From: Deltaproteobacteria bacterium RIFOXYA12_FULL_61_11
GTDB taxonomy: Bacteria > Bdellovibrionota_F > JAHFAK01 > YA12-FULL-61-11
Assembly (NCBI GenBank): GCA_001799195.1
Contig: MGSU01000283.1
Span: 775 to 5,909 of the forward strand
DNA length: 5,135 bases
Direction: 5' to 3'
The translations under genes and the position numbers were made by a program. The notes under the pieces are model-generated. The model did not search any database, was not told where the DNA came from, and saw nothing but the letters and a program-made list of their open reading frames with translations. Shown one piece after another: positions 1 through 5,135 of this stretch (position 1 is its first letter; every line of letters begins with the position of its first letter).

Positions 1-923
1 GCGAACTCGATCTCTCTCCATACTCGAGCAGGCACGCCGCAACCTGCGTGCTCCGGCCCTACGGTGTCATCCTGACCAGCCGCGGCTGTCCCTATCGTTG
101 CATATACTGTCACAACATCTTCGGCACCAAGGTCCGTTACCGCAGCGCCGCCAACGTGGCTTCCGAACTGCAGAGCCTCCACCAACGCCACGGGCTGTCC
201 GACTTCCTCTTCTGTGACGATATGTTCAATTTTAACCTCCTCCAGGCCAAGGCCACCCTGCGCGCTGTCGCGGAGCTCCCCTTCCGCTCGAGACTTTATT
301 TTCCCAATGGGCTACGCGGAGACCGTTGGGACGAGGAATTTCTCGACCTGCTCGCTGCCGCGGGTACCGTGGAGGTGGTCTTCGCTATCGAAGCCGCCTC
401 CCCGCGCATCCAGAAGCTGATGCGCAAGCACCTCGACCTGCCTTCGGTCCGCCGGGCTATCGAGCGCACCGGCGCGCGAGGCATCATGGTCAATGCCTTC
501 TACATGGTCGGCTTCCCCGGTGAGACCCAAGAAGAAATAGAAGAGACCTTGACCGTGCTGCGATCCCTGCGCGAGCAGGTCCATTTCCCCTTTTTGCAGA
601 TCGTGCGGGCCTGGGATGGCAGCGAACTCGGCGCTCTGGCCAGGGCTCAGGGGTTCAATCCCGAATTCTTGGCAGATCATGCGATGATGCCCTACGGCTT
701 CCAGGAAGCCATCCTCTCGCAGCACAATTTCCTACCCGCCGAGCAACTCCGCCGCATCCGCAGCCGGGTAACCCTCGATTTCCTGGATCCGGAAAGACTC
801 CGCCGACTCCTGCCGTTCCAACGCCGTTTATTCACCGAGGATGAATTGCTGCTCAAATACGGCACCTACCTCGGCACCGACAGGACGCTCACCGCGGCCT
901 TGCTGGAACGGGCAACTCCGTGA
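1..923 (+). CDS. Radical SAM protein, B12-binding type (5' end cut by window edge)
   Basis: This is the C-terminal part of a radical SAM enzyme; the frame is open from base 3 to the TGA at 921-923 (306 visible residues). The CxxxCxxC motif that binds the [4Fe-4S] cluster is Cys29, Cys33 and Cys36 of the visible part (codons from base 87), in the context SRGCPYRCIYCH. Further family marks are a CDDMFN segment, LYFPNGLRGDR, an FAIEAAS strand (the usual GxE-type position) and MVGFPGE. A GTG at 48 could be called as a start, but the 15 codons before it align with the downstream paralogue, so the gene begins outside the window. By that alignment about 193 residues are missing, presumably the B12-binding-type domain. 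Its stop overlaps the next gene by 4 bp. Members of this class do cobalamin-dependent methylations, cyclisations or other radical chemistry in the cytoplasm; the substrate here is unknown. Family certain, function unassigned. Confidence 0.93.
   Translation, partial: ELDLSPYSSRHAATCVLRPYGVILTSRGCPYRCIYCHNIFGTKVRYRSAANVASELQSLHQRHGLSDFLFCDDMFNFNLLQAKATLRAVAELPFRSRLYFPNGLRGDRWDEEFLDLLAAAGTVEVVFAIEAASPRIQKLMRKHLDLPSVRRAIERTGARGIMVNAFYMVGFPGETQEEIEETLTVLRSLREQVHFPFLQIVRAWDGSELGALARAQGFNPEFLADHAMMPYGFQEAILSQHNFLPAEQLRRIRSRVTLDFLDPERLRRLLPFQRRLFTEDELLLKYGTYLGTDRTLTAALLERATP
920..923 (+). other. GTGA start/stop overlap of the two radical SAM genes
   Basis: The GTG start of the second radical SAM gene shares two bases with the TGA stop of the first. 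A weak GGAA (905-908) is the only purine-rich stretch just upstream. The arrangement favours translational coupling and similar amounts of the two proteins. Confidence 0.85.
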
Positions 924-2449
924 CTTCGCCGAACGGCCCACCTCTCTTGCTCCTCGTGGAACTCGGCAACGGTCTGGCCGTCGAGCAAAACGGGGCCGCC
1001 ATGGTCTACCCTCCGCTGGGTCTTGCTTCTCTTGCCTCAACCCTCAGGGCTCATTTCGGCAAGCGGGCTTTGCGGGTGCACGTGCTCGATGCTGCCCTGG
1101 AGGCGAGGGATAGTGCCACTCTGGCCAGCTCCATCGTCGCCGAGGAACCTTGGATCGTCGGTCTCCGCGCCCTCTCTCCCACTCGAGCCCTCCTGCACCA
1201 GGTCGCGGCCACCCTCAAAGCTCTGCGGCCCGAACTCCCGATCCTCGCAGGCGGTCCCGCGGCTCACGCCTCACCTGACCTTCTACTCTCAGACCCCCAT
1301 CTCGAGCTCGTCTGTCCAGGCGAGGGCGAACAGGCCCTCATCTCCCTGCTCGAGATACTCCTCCCACTTCGCAACCTGCCCCGCCCGCTTCCGGTCGTAC
1401 CGGGCTTGCTCGGCCGTACCGCAGCCGGTGGCCGCCTCGATGGAGGCACCGCCATCCTGGTCGACCCCCTCGACCTCCTCCCACCTCCCGCTCTCGAGGA
1501 CCTGAATCTCCGGGCCTACATCGGTCAACACGCCCACCCCGCCCTGCTCCGCCCCCATGCGTTCCTCATGACTACGCGCGGATGCCCTTGTGCCTGCGCA
1601 TACTGCCATCAGCTCTTCGGTCGCAAGGTACGCCGGCGCAGCGCCGGACACCTCCTCGCCGAGTTGACTTCCCTGCGCCAGGAACACGGCATCGAGGATA
1701 TCGTCCTGCTCGATGACGCCTTCAACCTCGACCTCGGCGAGGCAAAACACGTCCTCGCGACTGTGGCCAAGGCCAAGCTCGGGCTCAGATTGTATTTTCC
1801 CAACGGGTTACGAGGCGACCGCGTCGACGAAGAACTACTCGACCTCCTGGTCGCAGCCGGGACGGTCGAGGTCGTCTATGCCCTCGAAACCGCCTCACCA
1901 CGTCTGCAGGAGCTGCTCGGTAAGCGTCTCAACCTCGAGGCCGTGCAGAGAACGATCGAACGCAGTGCGGCCCGCGGTCTGATCGTGGGTACCTTTTTCA
2001 TGCTCGGTTTCCCGGGCGAACGCGAGGAAGAACTCCTCGCCACGGCCGACCTCGCCATCGCCAACCTCGACCACCTCCATTTCCCGTACATCGCCATTGT
2101 CAGGGCCTTCCGCGGTACGAGACTCTACACCCTGGCCAGAGAGCTCGGCTATCCCGAGGCCATGCTCGAACGTCACGCCGACCTCGCCCTTGGTTGTTGG
2201 GAGGGGATACGCAGCGAGGACAACTTCGTACCGGTGAAGAACCTGCGCCGAGCCCAGAACCGCATCCTGGCCGCCTTCTGCGAACCTTCCAGGATGAGCA
2301 GGATGCTCACGGTCCAACGCCAGTATTTCAGTTCGGACGAGCTCGTACTGCGCTATCGCAGTTTCCTGGGGTGCAGTTCCGACGAGAGCCGCGCGTTCCT
2401 GCGCCGTTGCTGGCCATTGGAGCCCGAGGGGGTCAACCTACTTCCTTGA
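920..2449 (+). CDS. B12-binding domain radical SAM protein (complete, 509 aa)
   Basis: A complete paralogue of the preceding gene. Residues about 8-150 look like a B12-binding Rossmann-type domain: VYPPLGLASLAS near 29-40, ILAGGP at 108-113 and CPGEGEQAL at 132-140. The classical cobalamin-ligand motif DxHxxG is absent, as is common in this radical SAM class. A Pro/Leu-rich linker (about 145-195) leads to the radical SAM domain, with Cys222, Cys226 and Cys229 as the cluster ligands and an extra Cys224 inside the motif. LLDDAFN (264-270), LYFPNGLRGDR (291-301), YALETAS (320-326) and MLGFPGE (361-367) follow. A C-terminal helical part (about 400-509) is shared with the first gene. The start is GTG at 920; the first internal Met is residue 28, too late to keep the first strand of the domain. 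No strong ribosome site is seen, so translation probably depends on coupling to the upstream gene. The reaction is likely a B12-dependent radical modification; the substrate is unknown. Confidence 0.94.
   Translation: MTSPNGPPLLLLVELGNGLAVEQNGAAMVYPPLGLASLASTLRAHFGKRALRVHVLDAALEARDSATLASSIVAEEPWIVGLRALSPTRALLHQVAATLKALRPELPILAGGPAAHASPDLLLSDPHLELVCPGEGEQALISLLEILLPLRNLPRPLPVVPGLLGRTAAGGRLDGGTAILVDPLDLLPPPALEDLNLRAYIGQHAHPALLRPHAFLMTTRGCPCACAYCHQLFGRKVRRRSAGHLLAELTSLRQEHGIEDIVLLDDAFNLDLGEAKHVLATVAKAKLGLRLYFPNGLRGDRVDEELLDLLVAAGTVEVVYALETASPRLQELLGKRLNLEAVQRTIERSAARGLIVGTFFMLGFPGEREEELLATADLAIANLDHLHFPYIAIVRAFRGTRLYTLARELGYPEAMLERHADLALGCWEGIRSEDNFVPVKNLRRAQNRILAAFCEPSRMSRMLTVQRQYFSSDELVLRYRSFLGCSSDESRAFLRRCWPLEPEGVNLLP
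2433..2449. other. Tail-to-tail overlap of the two convergent units
   Basis: The stop of the plus-strand radical SAM gene (2447-2449) lies inside the minus-strand regulator gene, and the regulator stop (2433-2435) lies inside the radical SAM gene. The 17 shared bases encode the last few residues of both proteins. No T-rich hairpin terminator is present here. Confidence 0.9.
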
Positions 2450-2879
2450 CCTCGGCCTCGACCGAGCGTTTCAGGTACTCTCGGTAAAGCTCTGCTATTT
2501 GTGCAAAGACTTCCTTCGGCGAAAAGGGTTTACCGATGACCCCGAGGACCTGGGGATCCTTGAGCATGGTCCGTAACTGCGGATCCCGGTAAGCCGCGGT
2601 GAAGAAGATCACGGGGAGGGTGCTCAGTTCCGGATCGCTCCTCAGCGCTCTGACCAAACTCATGCCATCGAGGTTAGGCATGAAAAGGTCGATAAGGAGT
2701 AAATCGGGCCGGAACTCGCGCAGGAGTTCAAAGGCCTTGGAACTGTCGTTGGTGGTCAGGAGTTCGAGGTCGGGAACCTGTTTCTTGGCAAAGATCCTGA
2801 AAATGGTGGTGATGATGTCGTCGTCATCGACGAGCAGGACCTTCTTGCAGGGAAACGTGGTATTCATGGGGTCATTCAT
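2433..2879 (-). CDS. Stand-alone receiver-domain response regulator
   Basis: A 148-residue CheY-like protein made of one receiver domain and no output domain. The acidic metal-binding patch is Asp18-Asp20 (VLLVDDDD). The phospho-acceptor is Asp64 in LLIDLFMPNLDG, the switch Thr is Thr94 (FFTA) and the conserved Lys is Lys117 (GKPF). All residues needed for phosphorylation are present. The charged tail after about residue 135 is short. The ATG start overlaps the stop of the kinase gene (ATGA), so the kinase is its likely phosphodonor. A second Met at residue 5 is a possible alternative start; neither has a clear ribosome site. With no DNA-binding or enzymatic part, it probably acts by protein-protein contact or passes phosphate on in a relay. 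The 3' end runs 17 bp into the oppositely directed radical SAM gene. Confidence 0.96.
   Translation of the reverse strand: MNDPMNTTFPCKKVLLVDDDDIITTIFRIFAKKQVPDLELLTTNDSSKAFELLREFRPDLLLIDLFMPNLDGMSLVRALRSDPELSTLPVIFFTAAYRDPQLRTMLKDPQVLGVIGKPFSPKEVFAQIAELYREYLKRSVEAEVKEVG
2876..2879 (-). other. ATGA start/stop overlap of kinase and regulator genes
   Basis: The ATG of the response regulator overlaps the TGA of the kinase. No good ribosome site precedes it, so coupled translation of a cognate kinase-regulator pair is likely. Confidence 0.85.
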
Positions 2880-4105
2880 ACAATACTGCTCGCGGCAGAG
2901 AAACCGTGTTCTAAACGCTGACCGTCCCTCAGGGTTACCCCCTCCCAGACCGGCAGGGTGAGTTCGAAGGTGACCGAGCCCTCCGAACCGTTGTGGTAAC
3001 CGACCCGGCCGCCGAGATAGTGTTCGCCGAGCAGCCGCATCGAATAAGTACCCAGGCCCCGACCCTCGCCCTTGGTGGAGAAAGACCGTTTGAAGAGTTG
3101 GAGTTCGACCTCGCGAGGCAGCACCCCCGGGTTGGTCACGAAGAAGCGGACCTCGTGCTCCACCTGCTCGGCTCCTGCACGGACCGTGGCTCCGGGTGGA
3201 ACGGCCTCGAGGGCATTCTTGACCATGTTGCCGAACACTCTCTGCAGCAACGTCCTATCGCCCGCCACCAAACCGACCTTGTCGGTTCGGTCGAAGTGGA
3301 GATGTTTACCGCGGGCGACTCGAAGCCGCTCATAACTCCTGAGGACCGAGGCTACGACCTCGGCCGGATCGAGCGGTTCGAGGGAGAGGGTCAGTTCTCC
3401 TCGCTCGGCTGCACTCAATTCGCGCTGGACGTTGATCTCTTCGATGAGTTTGTCGGCCAGCTCGTTCAAGCGACCGGTGAAGAGCTCGCGTTCGGTCTCG
3501 TCGGCAAGGTCGAGCAGCTCGGCGTACCCTTTCACTCCGCCCACGGTATTGAGCAGATCATGAAAGAAGATCCGTTCGAGCACGGCTCGGCGTTTCTCGG
3601 CACTGAGGTCTTCGAGGACCATGAGCAGATAGGGCCGCTGTTCGAGTTCCACCGGCGAGACAGAGACCCGCAGGTCCAGGGCTATCCGGCCATCGTGCGT
3701 TGCGAGGCGACACTCCTGGACCTCGGCCTTGCCGCCCAGACCAGCGGCCAGGGCCTTGCCCGCCCCGCACATCGTACACCAGGGTGTAGTGCCGCAACCG
3801 CCGGGAGCGGCCTTCGCATGGACACAGCAGAGGGCCTCACCGGGACGGCTGCCGAGGATCTCGACAAGGTCTGTAAGACCGAGGATTCCCTTCAATGCTC
3901 GATTGGCAAAAATGATCTGCCGTTGAGGGTTGAGGATCAGCACCACGCTCGGCACGGTATTGAAAAGGGTGTGTACGAGGTCGAAGGACAACAGGTGATG
4001 ATGATCGGCCAGCACGTCTGCCCGGGGAGCGCGTTCTGCGGGCAGGAAGTCGGTGAGGAGCAGAGCGATGCTCTGCGTCCCTGCGGAGGATGACTTCTCA
4101 ACCAT
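2876..4105 (-). CDS. Soluble PAS-type sensor histidine kinase with Cys/His cluster
   Basis: A 409-residue kinase with no convincing membrane segment or signal peptide, so it is probably cytoplasmic. A PAS-like sensor spans about 42-165 (start LFNTVPSVVLIL, ILNPQRQIIFAN). Inserted in it is a Cys/His cluster: Cys93, Cys94, His96, Cys104, Cys110 and Cys113, with Cys132 further on. The dimerisation/phosphorylation helix holds the likely phospho-acceptor His182 in FFHDLLNTVGGVKGY. The ATPase domain follows, with an N box at NMVKNALEA (293-301), a G1 position reading VTNPG (323-327) instead of the usual DxGxG, and a G2 box GEGRGLG (346-352) preceded by RSFSTK. It therefore looks active, with a variant G1 box. 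Its start overlaps the protease gene by 8 bp, and its stop overlaps the regulator start by 4 bp. The ligand or redox signal is unknown; metal or cluster binding by the Cys set is inferred. Confidence 0.94.
   Translation of the reverse strand: MVEKSSSAGTQSIALLLTDFLPAERAPRADVLADHHHLLSFDLVHTLFNTVPSVVLILNPQRQIIFANRALKGILGLTDLVEILGSRPGEALCCVHAKAAPGGCGTTPWCTMCGAGKALAAGLGGKAEVQECRLATHDGRIALDLRVSVSPVELEQRPYLLMVLEDLSAEKRRAVLERIFFHDLLNTVGGVKGYAELLDLADETERELFTGRLNELADKLIEEINVQRELSAAERGELTLSLEPLDPAEVVASVLRSYERLRVARGKHLHFDRTDKVGLVAGDRTLLQRVFGNMVKNALEAVPPGATVRAGAEQVEHEVRFFVTNPGVLPREVELQLFKRSFSTKGEGRGLGTYSMRLLGEHYLGGRVGYHNGSEGSVTFELTLPVWEGVTLRDGQRLEHGFSAASSIV
4098..4105 (-). other. 8-bp overlap of protease 3' end and kinase 5' end
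   Basis: The kinase ATG (4105-4103) lies upstream of the protease TGA (4100-4098) in another frame: ATGGTTGA. No clear ribosome site precedes the ATG and no other Met occurs in the kinase before residue 162. This start is therefore favoured, with coupling to the protease gene. Confidence 0.8.
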
Positions 4106-5135
4106 GTCTGCGCCGTAACCCCAAGCCCAGGAGCAGCAGCACGAATGGCCAGCTCGCCATCCCCGGTGTCATCCCCATGACACCGCACATTCCGCCGCCA
4201 CGGCAACTCACTTCGGGTATATCCTCTCCGGCTTCGACGACCTTGACCTCGAGTTCATCGCAGACCGCTCCTCCTTGTTCGCCCTGCAAGCAGACCTGCA
4301 GGACATAGGTACCGGCATGCTCGGCCACGAACGTCATGGCCTCCCCTGCCCGCTCGAGGACCTCGACCTGCCCTTCGGCCTGTTTCGGGGTTTTCGTGAA
4401 GGTCCAGTCGACCGCGAAATCGTCGTTGCACGTACGGGCCATGGCGAAGACCGCGACCTCGTTGCCGACTCTCACCGCATCGTTGCAGCCGGCATCGACC
4501 CACAGGACATCGCAGGTCCCGTTGTCGAGTGCCACCTCTTCTTGATTGTAGTCCTTGGTTAGAGCCCGGGCGGCGTTGATCCGCCCACCGGCCAGGGTGT
4601 AATCGGCGAGGTGCTCCGAACGGTCGACCGAGGCCATGATGGCGTAGCGTACTTCCTCGGGGGTCGCTCCTGGATCAGCGGAGAGCAACAGCGCGGCAAG
4701 ACCCGCGACGAAAGGTCCGGCCATCGAGGTACCGCTGATGGTGGAGTACCCGCCCTTCATCCAGGCCGAGTAGATGTCCTTCCCCGGCGCGGCGACGTGC
4801 ACCGTGAGATTGCCGTGATTGACCTCGCTGTGGAAGCGATCGTCGCTGTCCGTGCTGGTCACAGCGATGAGGTTCGAGTTGTCGAGACCCGCGGGATAGA
4901 TGCGCACGCTGTCGTTGTCTTCCTGGAAATTCCCGGCCGAGGCGACGAAGACGACTCCGTGGTCATTGGCGTATTCCACGGCCTCCCGCAGAGCCCGCGG
5001 GGTGGTGTCGCCCCATACATCGCGATAGCCGTCGACCGAGTGTCGGATGCCCCAACTGTTGTTGATGACCCGCGCACCGTGGTCCACCGCGTAATGGATG
5101 GCTTCAATGGCGAGGGAGATGGTGCCCTGCCGGGG
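4098..5135 (-). CDS. Subtilisin-like S8 serine protease, C-terminal part (5' end cut by window edge)
   Basis: The frame is open to the right edge, giving 345 visible residues. A GTG at 5085-5087 is not the start: the 16 codons upstream (ending IEAIHYA) are typical S8 sequence leading into VINNSWG. Numbering from that GTG, the oxyanion-hole Asn is Asn53 in VFVASAGN and the catalytic Ser is Ser121 in GTSMAGPFVAG. The catalytic Asp and His lie N-terminal to this part, outside the window. Residues about 185-287 form a probable beta-sandwich of PKD/Ig-like type with several Cys (192, 201, 220, 266, 276), which could form disulfides outside the cytoplasm. The end has Cys295, GGG, Cys301, a hydrophobic stretch and RRRHG, a sorting or anchor signal. 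The protein is therefore expected to be exported and cell-envelope attached. It is the first visible gene of the unit with the kinase and regulator. The signal peptide cannot be seen. Confidence 0.93.
   Translation of the reverse strand, partial: PRQGTISLAIEAIHYAVDHGARVINNSWGIRHSVDGYRDVWGDTTPRALREAVEYANDHGVVFVASAGNFQEDNDSVRIYPAGLDNSNLIAVTSTDSDDRFHSEVNHGNLTVHVAAPGKDIYSAWMKGGYSTISGTSMAGPFVAGLAALLLSADPGATPEEVRYAIMASVDRSEHLADYTLAGGRINAARALTKDYNQEEVALDNGTCDVLWVDAGCNDAVRVGNEVAVFAMARTCNDDFAVDWTFTKTPKQAEGQVEVLERAGEAMTFVAEHAGTYVLQVCLQGEQGGAVCDELEVKVVEAGEDIPEVSCRGGGMCGVMGMTPGMASWPFVLLLLGLGLRRRHG
4101..4205 (-). other. C-terminal sorting/anchor tail of the protease (MYXO-CTERM/GlyGly-CTERM-like)
   Basis: The last 35 codons of the protease have the three-part layout of processed bacterial C-terminal anchors. 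First comes a Cys/Gly motif (SCRGGGMCG), then a hydrophobic helix starting near Trp313 (WPFVLLLLGLGL), then a basic end (RRRHG). The layout is seen directly. Assigning it to one named family is uncertain, because the match is by pattern only. Confidence 0.65.

Noticed and set aside
48-50. GTG as start of the first radical SAM gene
   Set aside because: The frame stays open to the left edge, and the codons before the GTG align without a gap to the second gene. Starting here would also leave almost nothing before the radical SAM motif.
312-725. Minus-strand open frame (137 codons) antisense to the first radical SAM gene
   Set aside because: It has no motif or plausible ribosome site, and it is fully covered by a gene with clear family motifs.
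2451-2466. Hairpin CTCGG/CCGAG just after the radical SAM stop as a terminator
   Set aside because: The stem is only 5 bp with a 6-base loop and no T run follows on either strand. It also lies inside the regulator coding sequence, where TCGA-rich codons make such short palindromes common.
2993-4093. Long plus-strand open frame (366 codons) antisense to the histidine kinase
   Set aside because: It lies in exact codon register with the kinase on the other strand, so its stops correspond only to sense TTA, CTA or TCA codons, which are rare in this high-G+C gene. Its end is the complement of the TCA codon for Ser5 of the kinase. The translation shows no recognisable domain, while the kinase has all its motifs.
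5085-5087. GTG as start of the S8 protease
   Set aside because: The upstream codons encode typical subtilase helix sequence, and the catalytic Asp and His must lie further upstream. The gene runs off the window.

Overview
The window is fully coding: five genes, no intergenic gap, and every neighbouring pair overlaps. High G+C, GTG starts, a near absence of TTA/CTA/TCA codons (seen as a long antisense open frame) and the protein families suggest a Gram-negative bacterium of the former Deltaproteobacteria (Myxococcota, Bradymonadota or Desulfobacterota-like). That placement is an inference from family types and a C-terminal sorting-type tail. No taxonomic marker gene is present.

Left half, plus strand (1-2449): two tandem paralogous radical SAM enzymes. 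The first is cut by the left edge and shows only its radical SAM part. The second is complete, with an N-terminal B12-binding-type domain followed by the radical SAM domain. They overlap by 4 bp (GTGA) and align without a gap over all 306 visible residues of the first, with about 48% identity by hand count. They are probably co-translated and may act on related substrates or successive positions of one product. The substrate cannot be read from this window.

Right half, minus strand (5135-2433): a cassette read right to left. It holds the C-terminal part of a secreted subtilisin-like (S8) serine protease with a Cys/Gly, hydrophobic helix and Arg C-terminal anchor. Next is a soluble PAS-type histidine kinase with an unusual Cys/His cluster, then a stand-alone receiver (CheY-like) response regulator. 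Protease and kinase overlap by 8 bp, and kinase and regulator by 4 bp (ATGA). This indicates one transcript, with the kinase and regulator as a cognate pair.

The two transcription units converge and overlap tail to tail by 17 bp (2433-2449), with no terminator visible between them. No promoter, RNA gene, mobile element, CRISPR array or non-coding repeat was found. The promoters of both units must lie outside the window or inside genes.
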